Positions 1 to 7,194 of a stretch of 64,000 nucleotides of DNA are shown here, piece by piece. This DNA is from Lysobacter luteus (GTDB taxonomy: Bacteria; Pseudomonadota; Gammaproteobacteria; Xanthomonadales; Xanthomonadaceae). Numbering within the stretch: the stretch's first letter is position 1; every line of letters begins with the position of its first letter. The notes beneath the pieces were generated by a model. It was not told the DNA's origin, searched no databases, and was given only the letters and a program-made list of their open reading frames with translations. Where the stretch lies: contig NZ_OU015430.1 in the NCBI RefSeq assembly GCF_907164845.1, forward strand, positions 672,001 through 736,000. Direction: 5' to 3'. A program made the translations under genes and the position numbers.

Positions 1-62
1 CGACCGTCTTCCCCCGAAGACTCCCTGGCCGGTCACCGCGCGGTGTGCTTCGCGCGGCTGTC

Positions 63-243
63 GGCAGGTCTTCGGGCTCTGGACGCGGACGGCGGGCCGT
101 CCTCCTACTGCTCGCCGCTTCCCGGGGCTTGGGCCCCAGTGCAATGGCGAGGTTCGTTTCCACTACCGCTGCGGGGCAGCGCCGGAGTCGACACGGGGTC
201 TGGACCGGCTTCCCTTTTCAGCCGCCTGCGAGGGCGACACCGA
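63..243 (-). ncRNA. Cobalamin (B12) riboswitch
   Basis: Read on the minus strand, the region has the conserved cobalamin riboswitch elements in order: a GGTG start followed by CTGAAAAGGGAAGCCGG (about 241-203), GCGCTGCCCCGCAGCGGTAG (about 183-164), a CACTG segment, and the terminal B12 box AGCCCGAAGACCTGCC (78-63). A hairpin (arms 36-42 and 51-57) and a second one (6-11 with 16-21) follow and probably belong to the expression platform. The regulated gene lies beyond the left edge. A vitamin B12 transporter or cobalamin biosynthesis gene is expected from family knowledge, but it is not visible. Confidence 0.9.
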
Positions 244-251
244 CGATGCAC

Positions 252-279
252 AACATATCGGGTTGCCGTAGCTTGTCAA
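252..279 (-). promoter_or_regulatory. Sigma-70 type promoter driving the cobalamin riboswitch
   Basis: On the minus strand a TTGACA -35 box (279-274) is followed, after 16 bp, by TATGTT (257-252), just upstream of the riboswitch. The -35 box overlaps an inverted repeat CAACA-N5-TGTTG (277-291), which could be an operator. The -35 match is exact; use in vivo is inferred. Confidence 0.6.
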
Positions 280-334
280 CACTAAATGTTGTGGTGTTTA
301 GGCCGGTCAGACATAAGGGCGGATGGATCGGAGG

Positions 335-405
335 GGCGGCTGCCGGGTGGCCTGGACAGTCGCTCCCCGATACTCGCTTGGTGTCCAGGCCACCCGGCAG
401 CCGCC
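335..405. repeat. Long palindrome A (23-bp perfect stem, 25-nt core)
   Basis: Arms 335-357 and 383-405 are perfect reverse complements (23 bp, GC rich). The 25-nt loop (358-382) is the exact reverse complement of 544-568, which is the core of palindrome C. No protein gene overlaps convincingly. There is no T-run, so it does not look like a simple intrinsic terminator. Confidence 0.85.
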
Positions 406-420
406 TGGGAAGAACACGGG

Positions 421-468
421 CGCTTGTGAAAACAAGCGAGGGCAGTGCTTGAGGCTTCGGCACTGCCC
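421..468. repeat. Two small hairpins between the long palindromes
   Basis: CGCTTGT-GAAA-ACAAGCG (421-438) is a 7-bp stem with a GNRA-type tetraloop on the plus strand. Directly after it, GGGCAGTGC (440-448) pairs with GCACTGCCC (460-468) around an 11-nt loop. The string AACACGGGCG occurs on both sides of this pair (about 413 and 470), so the unit looks modular. Confidence 0.7.
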
Positions 469-520
469 CCAACACGGGCGACGCGTCTGCTCTTGCTCTT
501 CCGGTCGCGATGAATCCGAA

Positions 521-591
521 GGCGGGGGCGCGGTGTTGTCGCAACCAAGCGAGTATCGGGGAGCGACTTGCGGCAACACCGCGCCCCCGCC
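521..591. repeat. Long palindrome C (24-bp stem, core inverted relative to palindrome A)
   Basis: Arms 521-544 and 568-591 pair over 24 positions with a single mismatch (T539 opposite G573, a wobble in RNA). The stem sequence differs from that of palindrome A, but the core 544-568 is the exact reverse complement of 358-382. The element is followed by a C-rich tract. Confidence 0.85.
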
Positions 592-725
592 CCCGCCCCC
601 GCGAACACCATCTCGCCACAACACACCACGAGTGCACCCCGGTTTGCCCCACCATGCCCCCCCGCCGACAATAGGCGGCTGACCGCCGTCCATTCCCGAC
701 GCGCACCCACCTCACGGAAGCGACC
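592..725 (+). other. pgk leader, no gene seen
   Basis: This is a C-rich stretch up to the pgk start. It holds a small set of mutually exclusive hairpins: GGCGG (674-678) can pair with CCGCC at 662-666 or at 683-687. A GGAAG Shine-Dalgarno-like site (716-720) precedes pgk. No clear promoter was recognised. Confidence 0.4.
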
Positions 726-1901
726 ATGACCATCCTCCGCATGACCGACCTCGACCTCTCCGGCAAGCGCGTCCTCATCCGCGAGGACCTGAACGTGCCG
801 ATCGACGCAAACGGCCGGATCACCTCGGAGCAGCGCATCACCGCGGCCCTGCCGACGCTCAAGCTGGCGCTGGAAAAGGGCGCGGCGGTGATGGTGATGT
901 CGCACCGCGGCCGTCCGACCGAAGGCGAGTGGCGTCCGGAGGACTCGCTGGCGCCGGTGGCGGCGCGGCTGTCCGAGTTGCTCGGCATCGAGGTGCCGCT
1001 GGTGCGCGACTGGGTCGGCGGCGTGCCGGTCGAACCGGGCCAGCTTGTGTTGCTGGAGAACTGCCGGGTCAACGTCGGCGAGAAGAAGGACGATGAGGCG
1101 CTGGCGAAGGCTTACGCCGCACTGTGCGACGTGTTCGTCATGGACGCTTTCGGTACCGCCCACCGCGCGCAGGCGTCCACCCACGGCGTGATCCGCCACG
1201 CGGCCGTTGCCGCCGGCGGGCCGCTGCTGATGGCCGAACTGGATGCGCTGGGCAAGGCGCTCGACGAGCCGGCGCGGCCGCTGCTGGCCATCGTCGCCGG
1301 CTCCAAGGTCAGCACCAAGCTTGAGCTGCTGTCGTCGCTGGTGTCCAAGGTCGACCAGCTGATCGTCGGCGGTGGCATCGCCAACACCTTCATCGCCGCG
1401 CTCGGCCACGGTGTCGGCAAATCGCTGGTGGAGGCCGACCTGGTCGAGACGGCGCGGGAGATCATGGCCAACGCCAAGGCGCGTGGGGCGGAGATCCCGG
1501 TGCCGACCGACGTCGTCGTCGCCCCGGCATTTGCCGCCGATGCGCCGGCAACGGTCAAGCCGGTCGATGCCGTTGGCGCCGACGACATGATCCTCGACAT
1601 CGGCCCCGATACCGCGGCGCGCTACGCCGCGATGATCGCCGAAGCGGGGACCGTCGTCTGGAACGGGCCGGTCGGGGTATTCGAGTTCGATGCGTTCGGC
1701 AAGGGCACCGAGGCACTGGCGCGCGCCATCGCGGCGAGCAATGCCTTCTCGATCGCCGGTGGCGGCGACACCCTGGCGGCCGTCGACAAGTACGGCATCG
1801 AGGATGGCGTGTCCTACATCTCCACCGGGGGCGGCGCGTTCCTGGAGTTCCTCGAGGGCAAGGAGTTGCCGGCCGTCGCCGCACTCGCTGCGCGGGGGTG
1901 A
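726..1901 (+). CDS. pgk: Phosphoglycerate kinase
   Basis: Cytoplasmic glycolytic/gluconeogenic enzyme that transfers phosphate between 1,3-bisphosphoglycerate and ADP to give 3-phosphoglycerate and ATP. The 391-residue product has the usual family length. Near the N-terminus are REDLNVP and SHRGRP, substrate-binding segments of the family, with [17 protein letters not shown] and [10 protein letters not shown] in the expected order. The C-terminal half carries WNGPVGVFE and the nucleotide-binding stretch GGGDTLAAV. The ATG start has GGAAG just upstream. The gene lies with pyk and fba in a glycolytic group separated by short gaps. No defect was seen, and the assignment is essentially certain. 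Confidence 0.97.
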   Translation: MTILRMTDLDLSGKRVLIREDLNVPIDANGRITSEQRITAALPTLKLALEKGAAVMVMSHRGRPTEGEWRPEDSLAPVAARLSELLGIEVPLVRDWVGGVPVEPGQLVLLENCRVNVGEKKDDEALAKAYAALCDVFVMDAFGTAHRAQASTHGVIRHAAVAAGGPLLMAELDALGKALDEPARPLLAIVAGSKVSTKLELLSSLVSKVDQLIVGGGIANTFIAALGHGVGKSLVEADLVETAREIMANAKARGAEIPVPTDVVVAPAFAADAPATVKPVDAVGADDMILDIGPDTAARYAAMIAEAGTVVWNGPVGVFEFDAFGKGTEALARAIAASNAFSIAGGGDTLAAVDKYGIEDGVSYISTGGGAFLEFLEGKELPAVAALAARG

Positions 1902-1908
1902 TCCACTC

Positions 1909-2490
1909 CTAGGTTCCCTGCCGCGCGCGCCAGTCGCCGGCCAGCACTCCGTAGATCGCGCTGTCGGTGACCTCACCGGCAACGCACCAGCGCTCGCGCA
2001 GCAGGCCTTCGCGGATGAAGCCCATCCGCTCGGCCAGCCGACACGACGCCGCGTTGCGCGGGTCGATGTCGGCTTCCACCCGGCGCAGCCCAAGTCCGTC
2101 AAACGCGTGGCCCAGCACGGCGTGCACGGCCTCCTGTGCGAGCCCCTGGCCCCACCGGTCCGGATGCAGCGCATAGCCGATCTCCGCGCGCCCCTGGCCG
2201 CGGTCGATCGACGCCAGCGTGGCGGTTCCGATGAGGGCGTCAGCGCCGCGCAAGGTTATGGCCCAGCACAGCATGCGTCCGGGATCACGCCCCTGCAGCG
2301 CCGAAACGAAGTAGCCCTGCGCCTGGCTGGCATCGGTCCAGGCCGGGAAGCTCCAGTAGCGCATCGCCCGAGGGTTGGAGTGCAGCGCGTAAAGGCCTTC
2401 GAAATCGGATTCGACGAAGCCGCGAAGGCACAACCGGGCCGTTTGCAGCCGCGGCGGCTGTGCGGTCGAGTGGGGCGCGGACTCCTGCAT
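1909..2490 (-). CDS. GNAT family N-acetyltransferase (RimJ/RimL type)
   Basis: This 193-residue protein looks like a GCN5-related acetyltransferase of the RimJ/RimL group, which transfers acetyl from acetyl-CoA to protein N-termini or small amines. The N-terminal part reads LQTARLCLRGF, typical of the group. The central EIGYALHPDRWGQGLAQEA is the acetyl-CoA pyrophosphate-binding region, and NAASCRLAERMGFIREG is the conserved final segment. It is convergent with pgk (8 bp apart) and divergent from pyk. The ATG at 2490 is chosen; the frame is open to a TTG at 2514, which would nearly meet the pyk start region. The substrate cannot be deduced. Confidence 0.85.
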   Translation of the reverse strand: MQESAPHSTAQPPRLQTARLCLRGFVESDFEGLYALHSNPRAMRYWSFPAWTDASQAQGYFVSALQGRDPGRMLCWAITLRGADALIGTATLASIDRGQGRAEIGYALHPDRWGQGLAQEAVHAVLGHAFDGLGLRRVEADIDPRNAASCRLAERMGFIREGLLRERWCVAGEVTDSAIYGVLAGDWRARQGT

Positions 2491-2552
2491 TCGTATGCAA
2501 TCCGTAGGGCGCAATGGCTGTGCTAGCTTCGCTGAAACCCGCGAACTCCGCC

Positions 2553-4019
2553 ATGCCGATGACCCTGCGACGCACCAAGATCCTCGCCACCCTCGGCCCG
2601 GCCACCGACGCGCCTGGCGTGCTCGACGCGCTCCTGCGTGCCGGGGTCGACGTGGTCCGCCTGAACTTCTCGCACGGCGACCCGGCCTCGCAGATCGCGC
2701 GGGCCGAGGCGGTACGCGAGGCCGGCCACCGCGTCGGGCGCGAGGTCGGCATCCTTGCCGACCTGCCGGGGCCGAAGATCCGGGTCGAGCGCTTCGCCGA
2801 TGGCAAGGTCCAGCTCAAGGCAGGCGAGCGCTTCGACCTGGTCGCCTCCGCATCGGCCGGACCGGGGTCGGCCAGCGAGGTCGGCGTGAGCTACCTCGGT
2901 CTGCCAGGTGACGTCGCGCCCGGCGACGTGCTGCTGCTCGACGACGGCATGGTCCAGTTGCAGGTCGAGTCGGTCGAGGGCGAGCGCATCTCGACCCGGG
3001 TGCTCAACGACGGCGAGCTGTCGGACCGCAAGGGCCTCAACAAGCAGGGCGGTGGCCTGTCGCTGGGCGCGCTGACCGAACGCGACCGGGAGCTGATCAA
3101 GGTGGCCGCCGAACTGGGCGCCGACTTCATCGCCGTGTCGTTCTGCCGCACTGCCGCCGACATGGACGAGGCACGGCGGATAGCCCGCGAGGCCGGCAGC
3201 GACGCCGCGCTGGTCTCGAAGATCGAGCGTGCCGAGGCGATCGAGAACTTGGTCGAGATCGTCGAGGCCAGCGACGTGGTGATGGTCGCCCGTGGCGACC
3301 TCGGGGTGGAAATCGGCGATGCCGAGCTGCCGGGCCTGCAGAAGAAAATCATCCGCGAGTCGCTCGCCCGCGGTCGGGTGGTGATCACCGCGACCCAGAT
3401 GCTGCAGTCGATGGTCGAGAGCCCGATCCCCACGCGTGCCGAGGTACTCGACGTGGCCAACGCCGTGATCGACGGCACCGACGCGGTCATGCTGTCGGCC
3501 GAGTCCGCGGCCGGGCGCTACCCGGTCCGCGCGGTCGAGGCCATGGCGCGCATCTGTCTGGGCGCCGAGCGCCAGTTCGACCACGACACCGACTTCGAGA
3601 AGGCGCCCCGCAACCTCCAGCGCGCCGACCAGGCGATCGCGATGGCCGCGATGTTCCTGTCCGAGCACATCGGGGTGCGCGCGATCGTGGCGATGACCGA
3701 GTCCGGCGGTACCGCGCGCTTCCTGTCGCGCTTCCGCTCGCCGGCGCCGGTGTTCGGGCTGTCGCGGCACGAAGGGGCGCGCCGGCAGATGGCGCTGATG
3801 CGCAGCGTCGTCCCGGTAGCCTTCGACAGCCGCGGCCTCGCCACCCGTGATGCGGTGCGCAACGCGATCCGGCAGTTGTTCGACGCCGACCGGCTGGCTG
3901 CGGGCGAGCGGGTGATCTTCACCAGCGGCGATCACATGGAACAGCACGGCGCCACCAATGTGCTGCGCCTGTTGCAGGTCGGCCGCCAGGGCGAGGCCGA
4001 GGGACTGGGCGAGCTGTAG
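2553..4019 (+). CDS. pyk: Pyruvate kinase
   Basis: Last step of glycolysis: phosphoenolpyruvate plus ADP gives pyruvate and ATP. The product is about 488 residues, normal for the family. It starts with RRTKILATLGPATD and has VRLNFSHGD, LADLPGPKIR, the active-site stretch VSKIERAEAIENL, MVARGDLGVEI, and ATQMLQSMVESPIPTRAEV, which is the pyruvate kinase signature region. The C-terminal allosteric-type domain is present. The ATG at 2553 (or 2559) fits the family N-terminus. An in-frame ATG at 2514 with AGGG close upstream is an alternative that would add 13 residues of unrelated sequence. Confidence 0.96.
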   Translation: MPMTLRRTKILATLGPATDAPGVLDALLRAGVDVVRLNFSHGDPASQIARAEAVREAGHRVGREVGILADLPGPKIRVERFADGKVQLKAGERFDLVASASAGPGSASEVGVSYLGLPGDVAPGDVLLLDDGMVQLQVESVEGERISTRVLNDGELSDRKGLNKQGGGLSLGALTERDRELIKVAAELGADFIAVSFCRTAADMDEARRIAREAGSDAALVSKIERAEAIENLVEIVEASDVVMVARGDLGVEIGDAELPGLQKKIIRESLARGRVVITATQMLQSMVESPIPTRAEVLDVANAVIDGTDAVMLSAESAAGRYPVRAVEAMARICLGAERQFDHDTDFEKAPRNLQRADQAIAMAAMFLSEHIGVRAIVAMTESGGTARFLSRFRSPAPVFGLSRHEGARRQMALMRSVVPVAFDSRGLATRDAVRNAIRQLFDADRLAAGERVIFTSGDHMEQHGATNVLRLLQVGRQGEAEGLGEL

Positions 4020-4045
4020 CGGCCAAGATTCACGAGTTCCCGGAT

Positions 4046-4074
4046 TTGTCAATGGGTTACTCGCGGGTTAGGTT
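4046..4074 (+). promoter_or_regulatory. Candidate sigma-70 promoter for the TonB-C-like gene
   Basis: TTGTCA (4046-4051), a 17-bp spacer and TAGGTT (4069-4074) lie 41 bp upstream of the ATG. A 6-bp hairpin (4083-4088 with 4096-4101) follows, with loop TCCTCCC, which is complementary to the Shine-Dalgarno GAGGAG at 4101-4106. Promoter activity is inferred. Confidence 0.45.
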
Positions 4075-4114
4075 TGTCCCGACGGCAGTCCTCCCCTGCC
4101 GAGGAGAAGCTCGC

Positions 4115-4744
4115 ATGGAAGTCTCCCGCACGATCGCTCTATCGGCCATTGCCCTGTGTCTCGGGATCGGAACCGCATACGCAGGCGAAGACGTACGCGT
4201 CGCCGGTGAGGACGAGATCGCAACGCAGTGGATCCAGCTCACCTCCAATGCCCCGCTCGGCTACCCGGCCGAGTTCGCCGATCGCGGCGACAACGTGTGC
4301 CTGGCGATGGGCTACGCCATCAACAACGACGGCACGACGTCCGATTTCAGCCTGCTCGGCAGCTGGAACAGCGCCACCGGCGACGTCGAGCCGGTACCCG
4401 GCTACTGGGGTGCGTTCGCGCAGGCTGGTGCGAATGCGCTCAGCCACTGGCAGTTCGAGCCCAGGCCCGGCGTCGATGTGGCCGGCACCACCTATACGGT
4501 GGCGACGCTCGGGTTCCAGGGCGGCGACCCGCTCGCGCCCGAAGCGCTGCGCGAGCACTGCCAGGTCGATATCCACGCGCTGGTCGCGGCCAGCTGGGGC
4601 GACCAGCAGCGCAGCCGTCGCGTCGCCGAGCGCGAGCGTGACCGAATCATCGGCGCGTCGCCGATCCACAGTCCGCGCGTCGATATCCGCTACGAGCCGG
4701 CTCCGCAGGTGGCGATCGACACGGGCAGCAGCCCGCGCCGCTGA
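4115..4744 (+). CDS. Secreted protein with a TonB C-terminal-like domain
   Basis: A 209-residue product begins with a signal peptide (positive start, hydrophobic ALSAIALCLGIG, cleavage after TAYA), so it should be periplasmic. Residues about 45-130 resemble the TonB C-terminal fold: a YPAEF motif, VCLAMGYAINNDGTTSDF (strand plus DGT turn), then YWGAFAQAGANALSHWQFEP, matching the usual helix followed by W-x-F-x-P. There is no transmembrane anchor or proline-rich spanning region, so it is not a complete TonB. The C-terminal 80 residues are unrecognised. The start is chosen at the ATG behind a strong GAGGAGAAG site. The function is unknown. Confidence 0.75.
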   Translation: MEVSRTIALSAIALCLGIGTAYAGEDVRVAGEDEIATQWIQLTSNAPLGYPAEFADRGDNVCLAMGYAINNDGTTSDFSLLGSWNSATGDVEPVPGYWGAFAQAGANALSHWQFEPRPGVDVAGTTYTVATLGFQGGDPLAPEALREHCQVDIHALVAASWGDQQRSRRVAERERDRIIGASPIHSPRVDIRYEPAPQVAIDTGSSPRR

Positions 4745-4769
4745 CCGCGGCCCGGCGGGCGGGACGGAG

Positions 4770-4792
4770 ACCCGGGGGCTATACTCCCGGGT
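4770..4792 (+). promoter_or_regulatory. Palindrome around a -10-like box upstream of fba
   Basis: ACCCGGG (4770-4776) and CCCGGGT (4786-4792) form an inverted repeat around TATACT (4780-4785), about 40 bp before the fba start. The arrangement suits a promoter -10 box overlapped by an operator. No good -35 box was found. Confidence 0.35.
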
Positions 4793-4822
4793 TTCCCACC
4801 GCTCCCTGCAGGACGTCCACGA

Positions 4823-5827
4823 ATGAGCATCGAACAGCTTGCCGAAACCGCCCAGGCCATGGTCGCCCCGGGCAAGGGCATCATCGCGATCGACGAGTCC
4901 AACGCCACCATCAAGAAGCGTTTCGACGGCGTCGGCATCGAGTGCACGGAGGAGAACCGTCGCGCCTACCGGGAGCTGCTGCTGACCACCCCACGGCTGG
5001 GTGAGCACATTTCCGGCGCGATCCTGTTCGATGAGACCCTGCGCCAGTCGACCCGTGACGGCGTGCCGTTCACCAAGGTCATGACCGACAACGGCATCAT
5101 CCCGGGCATCAAGGTCGACAAGGGCACCCATGCCCTGGCCGGCTTCCCGGGTGAGGTGGTGACCGAAGGCCTCGACGGCCTGCGCGCGCGGCTGGAGGAG
5201 TACTACAAGCTGGGTGCCCGCTTCGCCAAGTGGCGCGCGGTGATCAACATCGGCGAGACGATCCCGTCGGGCAGCTGCATCGACGCGAACGCCCACGCGC
5301 TGGCCCGCTATGCGGCGCTCTGCCAGGAGCAGGGCCTGGTGCCGATGGTCGAGCCGGAAGTGATCATGGACGGCGGCCACGACATCGACGAGTGCTACCA
5401 GGTCACCGAGGTCACCCTGCGCTCGCTGTTCGCCTCGCTGTACGAGCAGAACGTGATGCTCGAGGGCACCATCCTGAAGGCCTCGATGGTCCTGCCGGGC
5501 ACCACCAGCGGCGAGAAGGCCAGCGTCGAGGAAGTCGCCGCGGCGACCTTGCAGTGCCTCAAGTCGACCGTGCCGGCCACCCTCCCGGGGATCGTGTTCC
5601 TGTCCGGCGGCCAGTCCGACCAGGACGCCACCGCGCACCTTGACGCGATGAACCGCATGGGCCCGAACCCGTGGCCGCTGAGCTTCTCCTACGGTCGCGC
5701 GATGCAGTCGGCGGCGCTGAAGCTGTGGTCGCAGGACCTGGTCGGCAACGTCGGAAAGGCGCAGGAGACCGTGTTCGCGCGGGCGCGCGACAACGGCCTG
5801 GCGGCACTGGGGCAGTGGAAGGCGTAA
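4823..5827 (+). CDS. fba: Fructose-bisphosphate aldolase, class I
   Basis: Cleaves fructose 1,6-bisphosphate to glyceraldehyde 3-phosphate and dihydroxyacetone phosphate through a Schiff base. The 334-residue protein has the class I layout: GKGIIAIDESNATIKKRF at the N-terminus, KWRAVINIGE in the middle, and the active-site lysine at about 219 in GTILKASMVLPG. FLSGGQSDQDAT and SFSYGRAMQSAALK follow as expected. It belongs to the eukaryote-like class I form and not to the zinc-dependent class II form. It follows pyk and ends in an intrinsic terminator. The Shine-Dalgarno site is weak. Confidence 0.96.
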   Translation: MSIEQLAETAQAMVAPGKGIIAIDESNATIKKRFDGVGIECTEENRRAYRELLLTTPRLGEHISGAILFDETLRQSTRDGVPFTKVMTDNGIIPGIKVDKGTHALAGFPGEVVTEGLDGLRARLEEYYKLGARFAKWRAVINIGETIPSGSCIDANAHALARYAALCQEQGLVPMVEPEVIMDGGHDIDECYQVTEVTLRSLFASLYEQNVMLEGTILKASMVLPGTTSGEKASVEEVAAATLQCLKSTVPATLPGIVFLSGGQSDQDATAHLDAMNRMGPNPWPLSFSYGRAMQSAALKLWSQDLVGNVGKAQETVFARARDNGLAALGQWKA

Positions 5828-5854
5828 GCCTCCTCCGACCCGCTTCAGAATGAG

Positions 5855-5886
5855 AAAACGCCGGCTTCGCGCCGGCGTTTTTTTTT
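5855..5886 (+). terminator. Rho-independent terminator after fba
   Basis: AAAACGCCGGC (5855-5865) pairs with GCCGGCGTTTT (5871-5881) around a 5-nt loop, followed by an uninterrupted T run to 5886. Confidence 0.93.
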
Positions 5887-5917
5887 GTGGCGCGGCGCAC
5901 GCCCGGTGCCCTGTTCC

Positions 5918-5992
5918 CGTAGGAGCGACGTGAGTCGCGACATGTACACGGTTCCAAGCCGTCGCCGGGTCGCGACTGACGTCGCTCCTACG
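5918..5992. repeat. REP-like palindromic repeat pair (GTAGGAGCG family), copy 1
   Basis: GTAGGAGCGACGTGAGTCGC starts at 5919 and its near-perfect inverse copy ends at 5992. The two units face each other, which is the BIME-like arrangement of REP sequences in Pseudomonas and Xanthomonas relatives. It sits between the fba terminator and the 3' end of cysK. Confidence 0.85.
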
Positions 5993-6042
5993 GGCGACGG
6001 CCGTTCCGCGGGTGGTCGTGGATTGCGCAGGCGGGCAGACGC

Positions 6043-6999
6043 CTAGGGCAGCCCGGCCAGCCACTCGTCGTCGGAACCCTCGTTCACGCCTTCCAGCAGG
6101 AAGGTGCTGAGGTAGCGCTCACCGGTGTCGGGCAACATGGCCAGGATCACCGCGCCGGCATCGGCGTCCTTGGCCACCTCGAGCGCGGCGGCAACGGTCG
6201 CGCCGGCGGAAATGCCGACGAAGATGCCTTCCTCGGTAGCCAGGCGCCGCGCCGTATCGCGGGCCAGCACGTCGTCGACCGGCAGCACCGCGTCGGCGGT
6301 GTCGCGGTTGAGCACCTCGGGCACGAAGTCGGGGGTCCAGCCCTGGATCTTGTGGGGCTGCCACTCCTTGCCGGCGAGCAGTGAGGCACCCGCAGGCTCG
6401 CAGGCGGTGATCCTGACGTCCGGACGCGCGAGCTTGAGCATTTCGCCGACCCCGGTGAGGGTGCCGCCGGTCCCCCAGCCGCTGACGAAATGGTCGAGCC
6501 GCCGGCCGGCGAAGTCCTGCAGGATCTCGGCGCCGGTGGTGTTGCGGTGGTAGGCCGGGTTGGCCGGGTTCTGGAACTGCCGGGCCAGGAACCAGCCGTG
6601 CCGGGCGGCCAGTTCCTCGGCCTTGCGGACCATGCCGGTGCCGCGCTCGGCGGCGGCGGTCAGGATGACCTTGGCGCCGTAGGCCCGCATCAGCTTGCGG
6701 CGCTCGATCGAGAAGGTCTCGGTCATCACCGCGACGAACCGGTAGCCGCGGGCCGCGCAGACCATGGCCAGCGCCACGCCGGTGTTGCCGCTGGTCGCCT
6801 CGACGACGGTGTCGCCGGGCTTGAGCGCGCCGCGGGCCTCGGCGTCGAGGATGATCGCCAGCGCCAGCCGGTCCTTGACCGAGCCGCCCGGGTTGAACGA
6901 CTCGACCTTCGCGTAGAGCGTGACGTGATCGGGAGTGAGCCGGTGCAGGCGCACCACGGGGGTGCGGCCGATGGTGTCGACGATGCTGTCGTGAAGCAT
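6043..6999 (-). CDS. cysK: Cysteine synthase (O-acetylserine sulfhydrylase)
   Basis: PLP-dependent enzyme making L-cysteine from O-acetylserine and sulfide. The 318-residue product begins MLHDSIVDTIGRTPVVRL. The PLP lysine is K42 in NPGGSVKDRL, the phosphate/substrate loop is TSGNTGVALA, and GWGTGGTLTG binds the cofactor phosphate. GISAGATVAAAL and LPDTGERYLS near the C-terminus are also typical. The start at 6999 has AAGGACG 5 bp upstream; the frame is open further upstream but that part has no family similarity. CysK is preferred to CysM on motif pattern, and the pair is hard to separate by eye. Confidence 0.88.
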   Translation of the reverse strand: MLHDSIVDTIGRTPVVRLHRLTPDHVTLYAKVESFNPGGSVKDRLALAIILDAEARGALKPGDTVVEATSGNTGVALAMVCAARGYRFVAVMTETFSIERRKLMRAYGAKVILTAAAERGTGMVRKAEELAARHGWFLARQFQNPANPAYHRNTTGAEILQDFAGRRLDHFVSGWGTGGTLTGVGEMLKLARPDVRITACEPAGASLLAGKEWQPHKIQGWTPDFVPEVLNRDTADAVLPVDDVLARDTARRLATEEGIFVGISAGATVAAALEVAKDADAGAVILAMLPDTGERYLSTFLLEGVNEGSDDEWLAGLP

Positions 7000-7194
7000 G
7001 GGAGCGTCCTTGGGGGAGGTCGGCCCAGCCTGCCACAGCGCCCGCCCGTCGGCGTGCCGGGTGGCGCAACGCCGGCATTCCATTGGTGAAACTTTGCCGG
7101 ATCGGGTTTGCCGCTTCTGCTGTCAACCTCCGGCCCACGCCCCCGTTATCCATCGACGACTAGACTCACCGGTCCCCGACGTGATCCCACCTGC

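Noticed and set aside
335-405. Palindrome A as an intrinsic terminator
   Set aside because: The 25-nt loop is too long and no T run follows on either strand.
218-2174. Open frames crossing the riboswitch, palindromes and pgk
   Set aside because: They run through structured non-coding repeats and antisense to pgk; the translated low-complexity Arg/Pro/Gly sequence shows no domain.
4115-4744. Annotating the secreted protein as TonB
   Set aside because: It has no membrane anchor or proline-rich spanning segment, and no exbB/exbD neighbours.
5918-5992. Facing repeats considered as a CRISPR fragment
   Set aside because: There are only two inverted units with no regular spacers; they match the REP-type pattern seen at three other sites.
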